Below, piece by piece: positions 28,214 to 37,893 of a stretch of DNA of 64,000 nt. Under the pieces are notes generated by a model. That model was given only the letters and a program-made list of their open reading frames with translations. It was not told the DNA's origin and searched no databases. A program made the position numbers and the translations under genes. The DNA comes from Aporhodopirellula aestuarii (GTDB taxonomy: Bacteria > Planctomycetota > Planctomycetia > Pirellulales > Pirellulaceae): positions 1 to 64,000 of the forward strand of contig NZ_JAMQBK010000081.1 of assembly GCF_023701485.1 (NCBI RefSeq). The letters are read 5' to 3'. Position 1 is the first letter of the stretch. Each line of letters starts with the position of its first letter.

Positions 28214-31200
28214 CTAAATACCTTGTTTGAGAAGCATGTGTTTGATGTCATTTGGCGTTGAATCTCGATTCCCGATCTGGTTGGCACCGGTGATCCACCA
28301 ATAGACCATCCCCGCGTCAGAGCAATCGAAATGGTTCGTTTGGAATTTGACGACTCCATCTTGTTCGGCGTAGGCGAGTTGTTGCCAGATCCACTGCAGG
28401 TTCTTGTCGTCATAGTCCTTCACCCAATCCCAGCGTTTGATAGCCGTTTTTAAGCCGACGTTTTGATCTCCGATTTGATGTTCGTTGACGCCGAAATCAA
28501 GGATCTGTTGCCATGAGAAAAAGTCGCCCGCGTTGTCGTTCGCCGGGTGATGGGAAATGACATGAACGTGTCGGCGACGCGTTGGATCGGCGGCCTCGAG
28601 CGCGAAACCGATGACATCGGGCTCTCCAGCTTCGATGATCCATAGCGGGTCGTTCGAAGTGGATTGATTGATCGCGTCTCGCAAATCGTTCACAGCCGCT
28701 CGTCGATCGGTGCGGCAATTGAATGTGCCCATAAGATTCGGAAACGGACCGAATTGCTTCACACCGTCATGGCAGATTTGAGTCAACACTTTTTGGCGTC
28801 GCAGTTCGTCTTCTGCGGAGATGCGAGCGGTTGGTTTCAAGTCACACGAATGAGACAAATGCACGAGCCGATCGCTCAGTCCTGACCCTTTGAGCAATCC
28901 AAAAATCACCGCGGTGGCGCCGATGTCGTCCGGGTCGGGCGAGTTTCCGTCTGCAACGACCGCGAGTCGACCGGCAGGAGGACGGATCGCATCTTCAACC
29001 GAGTCCGCAGCGAAATTCGTCAAAATTTGTGGTGCTTCCGCTGCCACATCGAAACCATTGATAGCTTCCGTTACTTCCTGTGGAGCGGGCTCGGATTTTC
29101 CGACACCGCGTTGTGCTGAATCATCCGCCTTTGCATCTCGGATAGCTGGAACCTTGATAAGCTTGCCGACTTTCAAACACACGTCGCGGCTAAGTCCAGA
29201 AAACTCGAGTGGCGAGTCCTTGCTCGGATGACCGATCGTCCAGGTCTTCCGTTGTGCGACCGGCAATTGCGAGTCAAAAACCAGCCGGTTGTGCCACGTG
29301 CTCGTGACCTGGATCGAAAGCGCGTTTTCACCTGCCCGGACGCGGTCGGTAATGTCCAGGCGATAGGGAGCTGACCAAATTGTGCCGGCATCGATTCCGT
29401 TGACGTTGACTTTCGCAATGTTGCCGACACGTCCCAAATCGAGTCGCCAAAATTCATTCTCGCGTTTTTCTCCGACGGTGAAATGAGTGGCGTAGGTCGC
29501 AGTCCCAGAGAAGTGACGCACCACTGGCTCGTCGAGCTCCGACCAAGGCTGGATTCGATCCAGGGCGATCAAATCTGGTGTATCCCAACCGTCTGGAAAA
29601 CGGAGACTCCAGCCTGTCTGCAGCGGAATTGCATGTGTGCCGCTAACCGTGACCGAACTTGTCTGTCCGTCGCCGCGGGTCATCTCATAGGTACCGTCGT
29701 TGTAAGCGATCAGGTTCTCGCCCTTACGATCAAGTTCGACGGTCTGCGGCGAAGGATCAACCCACGGCTGAGTGACTCCATAACGATCGATCCCAAATGC
29801 GGGAAAACCAGCGGTGGTGTCAACGCGAGACACGTCGGTCGCATCGAGCAACTTAGCACCACCACGAGAGATTTGGGTCAGTTTCGCGATAGACGGCTTA
29901 CGCGTTTTTGGTTCTGGCCGGAAGACGACGAAAATCGACCCGGCGGCCGGCAAGTGAATGGGAATCGCGGTTCCCGCAGCAGTTGAGTCAAACATCAGCG
30001 CCGGCGTGCATGATCCATCGAGCGGGTTCCAGAACTCCGGACGCCCCTCCGCTCGAAACAGCAACGTCGCGTTCAGCGGCTCCGTTTGCCCGGCCGTTAC
30101 GAAATAAATATCGGTGTCGTCGGATCGACGATGGCACCATCGCTCCGGCAACGTTCCGCTGACGTCCGGCCGGATATTTGATGCTTCAAGTGTGTCCTGT
30201 AGAGAGTCGCCCCACAGCAGGCGGCCTTGGCCGATTCTGCGATCACCGCGATCGCCGTGATCATTGCCCCAAAGCTCGTCAACGAGATTTTCGAATGCCA
30301 CATCGGCGCTAGTGCCACCGCTCAGCGAAGGGTTCATCACGGGCGGCGGCCCGATGACGACGCCCCCGCTCTGAACCAGCGTCTTGATGCGTTGCAGCGT
30401 TCTGGATGTCAGTCGTCGGCATTGCTCCGGCGCCAACCACAATACCTTCCAACGCGTGCCCTCGGGAACAACAAAGTGATCATCTTCGAACGCTAGCCGA
30501 TTCAATAGCACATCCGCGTTCAGATAATCGAAATGATACCCTGACGGGAAAGGTGAATCTTGACGTGGTTTGTGATCGAGATCATCGCCGAGGTACCACA
30601 GCACATCGGCAACCGGTCGGCCCTGTTCGAGCATGTGGCTGCAACGGGCGAGGTAGTCCGTGAAGTACGGCATGTGATGCCACCACGTTTGGCCACGTAG
30701 AAACGGCGTTCCAATCGTGCCACCGAAAGACGTTCCAGGCTGTCGATTTAGAGGGTTATGGGTGTACGTGTGAAAGACGAGATGCGTGATGCCAAGGGCG
30801 AAACTGCGGTCGGCGAAGTGTTTTAGAGAAAACGGATGCTCTCGCCAATTCATGGGTGCCGATGTGAATGTCTCCGCTGCAACGCGACGCTTGCCATAGA
30901 TGTGTGCGGCCGAAGCGGTCGGCGCGATCGGCTTCGTTTCTAACCCACCCTCATGCGGATCGTTGGGTTTCCAGACCTCGCACATCGGGATGTCGGCTGA
31001 CTTGAAGTACTGCAGGATGTCACCCGGCGACACATCGCCGACGGCGGTTTCGAACGATAGTTCGAGACCGCGTTCTCTGCCGAGTTCCGCCAGTCGACCG
31101 TAGTAATTGTCAACGATTAAGTCGCTAATCGTCGCCCGCCAATCTCGCAGAAACCGTTCGCTCGTTCGATGATCCTGCACCACCCAACCTGCCAGTGCTG

Positions 31201-32674
31201 GCAACCACTTTCGCAACGCATAACCTCGGCGTGCTTCGAACTCGGATTCCATCGCGGGCGTCCAGGTCTGCGTGTAGCATTCCCAACTATCGATCAACAT
31301 TCCCTGCAACCGACCGTCGTCCGCCGGGCCGCCGGGCTTGGATACTCGACCGATGTACCCAGCGAAGTGCTGTTCAGCACCGGCCGCTGAGAGCTTGTCA
31401 CATTCAAACCCGGTCGCTTCCGGCGGCGCTGGCTTGTTCGTCACGCCCGTGTTGACATGACCAAATCGGACGACCGTCCAGTCTCCATCCGGCGCTTCCC
31501 ACGTCAGATTTCCTGAGGTATCTGTGTTCTCACTCAGGTCAATCACGTCTTCAAGGCGCAGCCAAGCTGACGATGCCTGTTTGGGTGGGGGCCTTCGCTC
31601 GAGGCTTCGCAGGGCGTAGCCGGCCTGAGCTTGCCAATCATGAAGTTTCGCTGTTGAGGAAAGTTTCAAGTGGGAAATTTCCATCGGGCGGCCGTTGTGA
31701 AACGTCATGCGATAGCGAGTGGATTTCGCATCGGGGACCGCCAACACATAATGGACTTCGGGTTGTCGATCCTGCCAGTTCCCACGAGGCACCACGTGCG
31801 TGACCAAATCATTCCACGCGTCTTCTTCAAACGCTGCGATGTTGATGGAGGAGTCTGGGGCGAATGATACCCGCTTCATCAAGTTCTCGATCGGCGGCAA
31901 CTGAATCGATCGCAAGGTGACTGGCTGGTCGAATTCGACTTCGATCCACGTGGGCGAAGAATCAGCCGACGCGTTCAAAACAGCTGGAATTTGAACTTTG
32001 ATGTCGTTGCCCGCGAAGAGCCCCTCCCAATCCGCATTTGGCAGATTGCTCGTAATCTGATTCGGATGGAGGGGCTGTCCCGAATCATCCGCCACGGTTG
32101 GGAAGGCGACCACGGCGATGTCTCGATAATCACGCCATTCTTCGTGGCTTGGTTCCGGTTGCGCGAGCTTGATTGTTATCGGTCGACCACCGGTAACGTT
32201 CACGCGACTGTAGATCAAATGCCGCATCGCTTTGTCGGGCGAAATCCACGGGCCACCGGACATCGCCCATCCCGGACAATTCTGCATGGTAAATTTCAGC
32301 CCCAACCGTTTCGCTTCATCGGCGGCATGACCGAGCAACGCATCCCAGGTTTTACTGAGCGTTTGAACCTGTGGCTGGACCCCGGGCCAAGGTCGCCCGC
32401 GACCATGAAACAATTGAATTCCGCTTATGCCGGCTGCCCCAACTGCTTCCATATCCGTTGTTAAGGCTTCTCGATCAACGTTGCCGCCAATCAAATGGAA
32501 CCAGGTCTCAGGATACGAATTCTTCGATGGCGATACGAACCCACGCTCCAGCGCCAACGCATGTTGTGGTTCGGCCCAACTTGACACCATGACAACAGCG
32601 GTGAACAGCCCGATGAATAACAATCGGCCTATCACGGTAAGAATTTCGCATTCTTTGAACGGCAATAGCGACAT
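28214..32674 (-). CDS. GH106 alpha-L-rhamnosidase fused to a nucleoside-hydrolase-like domain
   Basis: A 1486-residue protein. The ATG at 32674, with AAAAGGG just upstream, gives a signal peptide (residues 17-34); an in-frame ATG at 32767 overlaps the neighbouring gene. Residues 45-1180 are GH106, with TWFHLIGGNVDREALTTDME, LKFTMQNCPGWAMSGGPWIS, LQGMLIDSWECYTQTWTP and AAETFTSAP. After a linker, residues 1230-1486 form a second domain opening with VVADGNSPDPDDIGATAV, which resembles the Asp-rich calcium site of the nucleoside hydrolase fold. It also contains HVISHHPANDNAGDFF. This fold occurs in exported planctomycete proteins of unknown role; a ribohydrolase-like activity on glycans is conceivable. 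I know of no characterised protein with this fusion. Confidence 0.9.
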   Translation of the reverse strand: MSLLPFKECEILTVIGRLLFIGLFTAVVMVSSWAEPQHALALERGFVSPSKNSYPETWFHLIGGNVDREALTTDMEAVGAAGISGIQLFHGRGRPWPGVQPQVQTLSKTWDALLGHAADEAKRLGLKFTMQNCPGWAMSGGPWISPDKAMRHLIYSRVNVTGGRPITIKLAQPEPSHEEWRDYRDIAVVAFPTVADDSGQPLHPNQITSNLPNADWEGLFAGNDIKVQIPAVLNASADSSPTWIEVEFDQPVTLRSIQLPPIENLMKRVSFAPDSSINIAAFEEDAWNDLVTHVVPRGNWQDRQPEVHYVLAVPDAKSTRYRMTFHNGRPMEISHLKLSSTAKLHDWQAQAGYALRSLERRPPPKQASSAWLRLEDVIDLSENTDTSGNLTWEAPDGDWTVVRFGHVNTGVTNKPAPPEATGFECDKLSAAGAEQHFAGYIGRVSKPGGPADDGRLQGMLIDSWECYTQTWTPAMESEFEARRGYALRKWLPALAGWVVQDHRTSERFLRDWRATISDLIVDNYYGRLAELGRERGLELSFETAVGDVSPGDILQYFKSADIPMCEVWKPNDPHEGGLETKPIAPTASAAHIYGKRRVAAETFTSAPMNWREHPFSLKHFADRSFALGITHLVFHTYTHNPLNRQPGTSFGGTIGTPFLRGQTWWHHMPYFTDYLARCSHMLEQGRPVADVLWYLGDDLDHKPRQDSPFPSGYHFDYLNADVLLNRLAFEDDHFVVPEGTRWKVLWLAPEQCRRLTSRTLQRIKTLVQSGGVVIGPPPVMNPSLSGGTSADVAFENLVDELWGNDHGDRGDRRIGQGRLLWGDSLQDTLEASNIRPDVSGTLPERWCHRRSDDTDIYFVTAGQTEPLNATLLFRAEGRPEFWNPLDGSCTPALMFDSTAAGTAIPIHLPAAGSIFVVFRPEPKTRKPSIAKLTQISRGGAKLLDATDVSRVDTTAGFPAFGIDRYGVTQPWVDPSPQTVELDRKGENLIAYNDGTYEMTRGDGQTSSVTVSGTHAIPLQTGWSLRFPDGWDTPDLIALDRIQPWSELDEPVVRHFSGTATYATHFTVGEKRENEFWRLDLGRVGNIAKVNVNGIDAGTIWSAPYRLDITDRVRAGENALSIQVTSTWHNRLVFDSQLPVAQRKTWTIGHPSKDSPLEFSGLSRDVCLKVGKLIKVPAIRDAKADDSAQRGVGKSEPAPQEVTEAINGFDVAAEAPQILTNFAADSVEDAIRPPAGRLAVVADGNSPDPDDIGATAVIFGLLKGSGLSDRLVHLSHSCDLKPTARISAEDELRRQKVLTQICHDGVKQFGPFPNLMGTFNCRTDRRAAVNDLRDAINQSTSNDPLWIIEAGEPDVIGFALEAADPTRRRHVHVISHHPANDNAGDFFSWQQILDFGVNEHQIGDQNVGLKTAIKRWDWVKDYDDKNLQWIWQQLAYAEQDGVVKFQTNHFDCSDAGMVYWWITGANQIGNRDSTPNDIKHMLLKQGI

Positions 32675-32732
32675 GAACCCTTTTCGATACGACTGAGGTG
32701 AAACGCATTGATCGCCCACCATTCCATGAATG

Positions 32733-34724
32733 TTAGATAACAGAGACTTGGCACTGGACGGTTGCATTAGGCTTGGACAACTTCACGACGATCGGAATCG
32801 CTTCGGCGCCGGGGACCATGTTGAAGACCCGCCCCTTTTCAGTTGCTTTGATCGACATCGGAGCATCCGATTCGACGACAACGGTGCCTTGCGGCTTGAC
32901 GATTTCGATTCGTGTCTCGGAGACTTGCCGGACTTCCTCACCCGACGGCGAAACGATCGGAAGCACCAACGACGCCTCGGTTCCCTTCACTGCCTGAGGC
33001 GAAACAGAAGCCGAGATATGTGCCTGAGTGCCGTTGAACTGATAACGAAGTTCGCACGCCGAAGCGTCGCCGGCGAGCTTGTTGCGCGACTCGTCTTGCA
33101 GCGAAGTTTCGACCTGAATGTCGATCTGCTGCCCGTCGTCTTTGGCGGACACTTCGGCAGTCAGATCGTACAAGTTCGTAAACCAACCGCCCTGGTCTCG
33201 ACTTTCGACGCGAGTCGTCAGAGGGAAATCCTCGCCGGGCTGCGGCTGCATGTTCAGCGGCTCGACCATCTCGTAGCGTGCCATGCTCGATGCGAGCAGC
33301 AGGCCGACTTTTTCGTGATAGAGCACCGCGAGCGAACCGCCGGTGGGTTGCTGCAAGAGCCCAGATTTCTTGGTCTTGTAGATCGAATCGTACGCCGAAA
33401 CGGTCGCTCGCCACGGACCGCGGGCCGCCAACCACACATTCAGTTCAGGAAAGTGATTGATTCCGTCTGCCGTCTGACGCGGCAGAGGCGTGCTGCTGTC
33501 GACCTTGGGCATCGCGTGCATTTTGTCCTGCACCAGTGCCATCACTTTGGCGTGAGCGAACGTGTGGTGCATGCAGGGTTGAACGCCATGGGAAACGTAA
33601 TGCGGTCCGCCGTGCAAAAGCCCGTCGGCGGTGCATCGCTGCAACAACTCAGCATTCTTAATCGCGGCAGTCCCGAACGCCGGGTTATAGCCCGCCATCA
33701 AGCTGAACGCTGGCTGGCACCCGTCCGACGTGCGGCTACCCCAGTAGCTCCACTTCTGTGAACGGGTGCCCCAGCTGTTATCCCACGCGCCATCAGGCAA
33801 CATAAATTCCAGGTGACCGTTTAAAGTCTCGACGGCGAGATCAAGCATTTCCTTGTCATCGACCTCGAGTGCGTAAAGAACAACACCGTTGAGCGATTCT
33901 TCGACGTTGTAACCAAGGTCCACCGGCAGCAATCCGCGACCGCTGCGGTTGTCATTCGGTTTTCCTTCGCCCCACAGCAGCGTGTTCGGCTCCGTGAAGA
34001 ACTCCTTGACACGTTTGGCGAACTGTTCGCTTCGCTGCGTGTATTTCGAGTTATTCAACAGTCGACCAAACAGGTGGAAACCGTAAACCCCGGTCATCCC
34101 GTAGTTCAGGTTCGTGAAATCGATCGTCTTGAAATCGCGATAGAGATAACCACCAACGGCTTCGTCAAGTCGCTTTGTCCAGGCGGCTCTCCGCGCCTCG
34201 TCCAATACTTCCCCATGGTAATGCAGTGCTTCGGCGAGCGCGATCGCACCAAAGATGGTCGTGCCTCGCCAAGCTTTCGGATTGATGTCGTTGGTCCAAC
34301 TTCCATCGGGTTGGCTGACATTGTTCTCGGCCCAGTCATAAACGTTGATCGCCGCGTCGAGGTATTTCTGTTCGCCGGTCACGTGCGCCAGATGCAAAAA
34401 CGGATACAACGCGTCGCTGCAGCGACCGTGAATATGGCTGCATGACGGGCAGAGAAGCGCGCCATGACGACTCGGATCGCTGGGATCGTTCACCTGCCGT
34501 CGGATCATGCCGTCGCACCAATCTAACAGGAGGCTGTTCGTCAGCTCATGGAAGCGAGCGTTGTCATACGAGGGTTCGGTGCCACCACTTTGTTCGGCCG
34601 CATGACCAACGAATGGGTTCAGAACAACACCCGACACCAGGGAAACTCCCGTGAAACTCGCAAGTGCCGACTGAAAAAATTGACGTCGATTTGTGCCGGT
34701 ATGTTTTTTCATTGAGTTACTCAT
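32733..34724 (-). CDS. Tat-exported alpha-toroid protein with beta-sandwich tail, candidate lyase or hydrolase
   Basis: A 663-residue protein with a twin-arginine signal (NRRQFFQSALASFTG, residues 12-26). The ATG at 34724 has GAGGAGG seven bases upstream and overlaps the sulfatase stop as ATGA. Residues 70-440 look like an (alpha/alpha) toroid: repeated helices with LHLAHVTGEQKYLDAAINVYDW, GSWTNDINPKAWRGTTIFGA, NYGMTGVYGFHLFGRLL and GAWDNSWGTRSQKWSYWG. A Cys-x-x-Cys with His (CPSCSHIHGRC) sits near residue 93. The rest is beta-rich, like the C-terminal sandwiches of polysaccharide lyases. I do not recognise a named family; lyases and unsaturated uronyl hydrolases share this fold. The Tat signal suggests that it is folded, perhaps with a metal, before export. 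Confidence 0.8.
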   Translation of the reverse strand: MSNSMKKHTGTNRRQFFQSALASFTGVSLVSGVVLNPFVGHAAEQSGGTEPSYDNARFHELTNSLLLDWCDGMIRRQVNDPSDPSRHGALLCPSCSHIHGRCSDALYPFLHLAHVTGEQKYLDAAINVYDWAENNVSQPDGSWTNDINPKAWRGTTIFGAIALAEALHYHGEVLDEARRAAWTKRLDEAVGGYLYRDFKTIDFTNLNYGMTGVYGFHLFGRLLNNSKYTQRSEQFAKRVKEFFTEPNTLLWGEGKPNDNRSGRGLLPVDLGYNVEESLNGVVLYALEVDDKEMLDLAVETLNGHLEFMLPDGAWDNSWGTRSQKWSYWGSRTSDGCQPAFSLMAGYNPAFGTAAIKNAELLQRCTADGLLHGGPHYVSHGVQPCMHHTFAHAKVMALVQDKMHAMPKVDSSTPLPRQTADGINHFPELNVWLAARGPWRATVSAYDSIYKTKKSGLLQQPTGGSLAVLYHEKVGLLLASSMARYEMVEPLNMQPQPGEDFPLTTRVESRDQGGWFTNLYDLTAEVSAKDDGQQIDIQVETSLQDESRNKLAGDASACELRYQFNGTQAHISASVSPQAVKGTEASLVLPIVSPSGEEVRQVSETRIEIVKPQGTVVVESDAPMSIKATEKGRVFNMVPGAEAIPIVVKLSKPNATVQCQVSVI

Positions 34725-36028
34725 TGGGCTGCCTCCTCGTTCATCCAAGCGTGAATCATCCCTTCCAGTTTTTGCACCGTGGCCGGGTGTTGTGTGGACA
34801 GGTCGTTGCGGTCATCTGGGTCGTGTTTCAAGTGATAAAGTTCGCTACCAGACGGGCGAGCGATCAATTTGTGCCAACCATCAATCACCACGCGAGCAAC
34901 CAAACCGCTGCCCAAGTCTTCGAGTTGATCCAAATCGCTGTCGTGTTCATACACGTCAACAAACACACGGTTGCGTTCCTGCAACGCCTCGGGATCACGT
35001 AGATCGAGCCCGGTCATTTCCGCAGGCGGTTGGATACCACAGGCATGCAAGATGGTCGTTGCGATGTCAATATTGCTAGCCAGCGTTGTTTTGTCGCGCG
35101 CGGGTTCGATGGTGCCTTCGTGAGTGACAAAAATCGGCGTGCGGATTCCCGCTTCGACTGGCTCCCGCTTCGAGCGAATGCTGGCATTCGTACGCTCAGG
35201 ATTTTGAACCCAGCCGTTATCACACGTGAAAACGAAAATGGTGTTCTTGTAGATATTCTTCTGCTTCAAGTAATCCACTATCTGGCCACAACCTTCATCG
35301 AGCCATTCCACGTTAGCCCAGTAGCGTGCCGTCGGCTCGTCTGGGGCGATATCCTTGTACTTATTGAAGAGTCGATCCGGTGCGTTGTGAGGTGCGTGCG
35401 GCAGAAAGACGCCGTACCAGATGAAGAACGGCTGCTCGTTCTCATTGGCTTTGTCGACAAAATCATAGATCGGCTGCATCGTCTCACGGCCAATCCTCAA
35501 ACCAACGTCACCGTGGCGTCCGCCGCGAGAGTGATTACCATGGGTCATCGCATCGGTAAAACCGTGATCGAGCGGATTGCCTTCCCACCATTTGCCGGTC
35601 TGCAGCGTCGCGTAACCGCTCTTCTTTAGTTCCTTTACGAACGAAGGAAACTCACGCATCGGCGCGGTCATTCGATTGCGGAACTCGGTGGAGATCGCAC
35701 GGTACTTTGCCTCTTTACGATTGGTTCCCGCAGGCAACATCGGATCGTTTCCGCGGATGCCGATTTGGTGCGGGTACATCCCCGTCACAAGACTGGCGAG
35801 CGACGGCCGACACAGTGGAGCGGTGACGTATCCCCGCTCATAAACCAATCCACGTTTCGCTAATTCATCGAGGGCTGGAGTTTGGATATGGGGATGCCCC
35901 ATCAACCCATAATCATTCCAACCTTGGTCATCACTCAACAGAAAGACAACATTGGGACGATCAGCATCGACGGACGTGGCGCTCAAAAGTGCCAGGAAAC
36001 AGAATACGGCAAAACGGTTCATCATCAT
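34721..36028 (-). CDS. Exported sulfatase with variant CRPSL active site
   Basis: A 435-residue S1 sulfatase. A signal peptide covers residues 5-22. The metal site is LSDDQGWNDYGLMGHP, and the formylglycine segment is APLCRPSLASLVTGMYPHQIG with C73. The canonical Arg two positions after the Pro is Leu here; the rest of the motif is normal, so maturation may still occur. Further marks are LQTGKWWEGNP, PFFIWYGVFLPHAPHNAPD, FTCDNGWVQNP and the terminal LYHLKHDPDDRNDLS. It should hydrolyse a sulfate ester on a glycan fragment. The stop overlaps the start of the Tat-exported protein, and 33 bases separate it from the upstream sulfatase. Confidence 0.9.
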   Translation of the reverse strand: MMMNRFAVFCFLALLSATSVDADRPNVVFLLSDDQGWNDYGLMGHPHIQTPALDELAKRGLVYERGYVTAPLCRPSLASLVTGMYPHQIGIRGNDPMLPAGTNRKEAKYRAISTEFRNRMTAPMREFPSFVKELKKSGYATLQTGKWWEGNPLDHGFTDAMTHGNHSRGGRHGDVGLRIGRETMQPIYDFVDKANENEQPFFIWYGVFLPHAPHNAPDRLFNKYKDIAPDEPTARYWANVEWLDEGCGQIVDYLKQKNIYKNTIFVFTCDNGWVQNPERTNASIRSKREPVEAGIRTPIFVTHEGTIEPARDKTTLASNIDIATTILHACGIQPPAEMTGLDLRDPEALQERNRVFVDVYEHDSDLDQLEDLGSGLVARVVIDGWHKLIARPSGSELYHLKHDPDDRNDLSTQHPATVQKLEGMIHAWMNEEAAQ

Positions 36029-36061
36029 CCAGAGGTTGCGAGGCAGGTTGAAACTGAGCTT

Positions 36062-37483
36062 CTATTTTCGAGGGTTCTTTGCAGACTTTTTTCGAGGAAC
36101 CCAAGTCTCGGGGGCTTCGAGCATCAAAGGCGGATGAAACACCGTCAACGCGTCGCCTTGATCCTCAATCCAACGGTTCAATTCTGAAGTCAGCTCGTGC
36201 TGAACGGACGAAAGCTCTTCACGGCCGGCCAAATTGCTCAGTTCATTCGGGTCGTTTTGCAGATCATACAACTCGTACTTGGGACGGCCGTAATAGCGGG
36301 CGACCACGGCGGCGGCGTGCGCATCGGTCTTCGCAGCTTCTGTCCATTCTTTGAAGTAGTCACCCGACGTCTCTCGCAACAGCAGATCGATATACGAGGT
36401 GAACGCAAAATCGGGATGCGGATTCCAAATCAACTTATAGCGGCCCGTTCTCACGCTGCGACTCAGGTACACGTTCATCAACAGATCACCACTGTGCGTC
36501 GTGAAAATCTGGTCGCGATGCGAATCGCTTTGCCCACTCAGCACCGAGGCGAAAGAACGGCCATCCAGGCCCTCGGGAACTTCACCACCTGCGATGTCAA
36601 TCAGCGTTGGCAGGATATCGACCCAGCTAACCATCGCGTCGGTACGAGATCCGTGTTGAACCCGACCGGACCGCGCCACGATTAAGGGTACACGAATACC
36701 TTCGTCGTAAAGCGTCCACTTACCAAAGGGATACTGAGCCCCGTGATCGCTCGAAAACAAAAACACGCTGTCATCGGACAGATGCTTGTCCGTCAACTCG
36801 CGAAGTTCACCCAAATACGCATCCAGATCCTTGACCTCTTGCAAGTATCGCGAACGCTGGACTCGCGTGCGTGGAGTATCTAGCAACTGCGGCGGCATCG
36901 TCATCGAATCGGGATCGACAGTCGATTCGCTGGGCCAAGGCACGTGCGGATCCGAGACGCCAACAAAGAGGGCCAGCGGCCGTTTGTCGGTTCGGTTTTC
37001 GAGAAAGCCTTTGACCGTCACCTGCAAGTCGGGAATATTCTGTTTCAGGTCATAGACGTCAAAGTGGTAGTCGGGGGCACTACGCAAATGCGCAACTTTG
37101 CCAAAGGCAGCGGTTTGGTAGCCAAGGTCACCTAGCACCTTTGGAAGACGCAGAACATCTTCACGCGGGTAGCTGTGATTTTCCTCAGCCCCATTTCGCG
37201 CAGGCATCAATCCGGTCAACAGCGCCGCCCGACTGACCGCACACGATGGGCTGGCGACAAATGCGCGGTCGAATGTCATGCCATCGGCGGCCAACTGATC
37301 AATCGCAGGCGTCTGAATATTCGTGCCGCCGTAGACCGGCAGATCTCTCGCCGACAGATCGTCCGCCAAATAGACAACGATATCCGGCAACGGTTGCTCA
37401 TCGCATAGCGCTGGCATCGCAAAACCCACCACCACGCAGCCCGCGATAAGTCGACCTGCGAGCCTAATCATTAGTTTATTCAT
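36062..37483 (-). CDS. Exported sulfatase (S1 family, CAVSR active site)
   Basis: A 473-residue sulfatase with a signal peptide (residues 6-27). Landmarks are VVYLADDLSARDLPVYG, the formylglycine site CAVSR at C81 followed by AALLTGLMPARNG, FGKVAHLRSAPDYHFDVYD, LFVGVSDPHVPWP, and FSSDHGAQYPFGKWTLYDEGIRVP (in blocks). The terminal ELYDLQNDPNELSNLAG block is complete, followed by a basic tail. The Val in the third motif position is shared with the sulfatase at 535-1926. A second possible start lies four codons in. It is the first gene after the repeat-rich gap that separates it from the GH2 gene, so a promoter may lie in 37484-38113. Confidence 0.91.
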   Translation of the reverse strand: MNKLMIRLAGRLIAGCVVVGFAMPALCDEQPLPDIVVYLADDLSARDLPVYGGTNIQTPAIDQLAADGMTFDRAFVASPSCAVSRAALLTGLMPARNGAEENHSYPREDVLRLPKVLGDLGYQTAAFGKVAHLRSAPDYHFDVYDLKQNIPDLQVTVKGFLENRTDKRPLALFVGVSDPHVPWPSESTVDPDSMTMPPQLLDTPRTRVQRSRYLQEVKDLDAYLGELRELTDKHLSDDSVFLFSSDHGAQYPFGKWTLYDEGIRVPLIVARSGRVQHGSRTDAMVSWVDILPTLIDIAGGEVPEGLDGRSFASVLSGQSDSHRDQIFTTHSGDLLMNVYLSRSVRTGRYKLIWNPHPDFAFTSYIDLLLRETSGDYFKEWTEAAKTDAHAAAVVARYYGRPKYELYDLQNDPNELSNLAGREELSSVQHELTSELNRWIEDQGDALTVFHPPLMLEAPETWVPRKKSAKNPRK

Positions 37484-37893
37484 TCAGCCGGTAAGATTTG
37501 ATAGAAAGCCGTTCGCTCGCCTGGACGAGCATTACCCCCCCTTTAAAACCCGAGTTCGCGCACAAAAATTGCACGGATTCCATCAAGAAAACAAACATTT
37601 GCTGGTTTTCACCGCGGAGCCACGGATGCCACTCGATCTGGCAAATCAAACGCTGCCGAAGTGGCACCCAGACAATGAGCCCGGCTGCACGCCATCATTT
37701 GAAAACTTTCACCATGCCCGGGGTCTCCGGTGCCGACACCCTCTCTCAATAACCCTCTCTCAAAACAGGTGTTTCCTGAACTCAGCCCTCACCGAGAGAC
37801 GACCCATCGCCTAGTTTTTCGAAGACGATGACAGAATCCCCATGAACGATGAGACCGGAGTGCTCGCGGGCTTCAGTTGCTTCGCAAAGCCAA

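Noticed and set aside
28213-28413. N-terminal extension of the second GH106 frame
   Set aside because: It overlaps the end of the preceding GH106 gene; a signal peptide begins only at the ATG at 28212.
32730-33761. Plus-strand open frame of 343 codons antisense to the Tat-exported protein
   Set aside because: It is Arg/His-rich shadow sequence with no family features; the minus-strand gene has a Tat signal, ribosome binding site and operon context.
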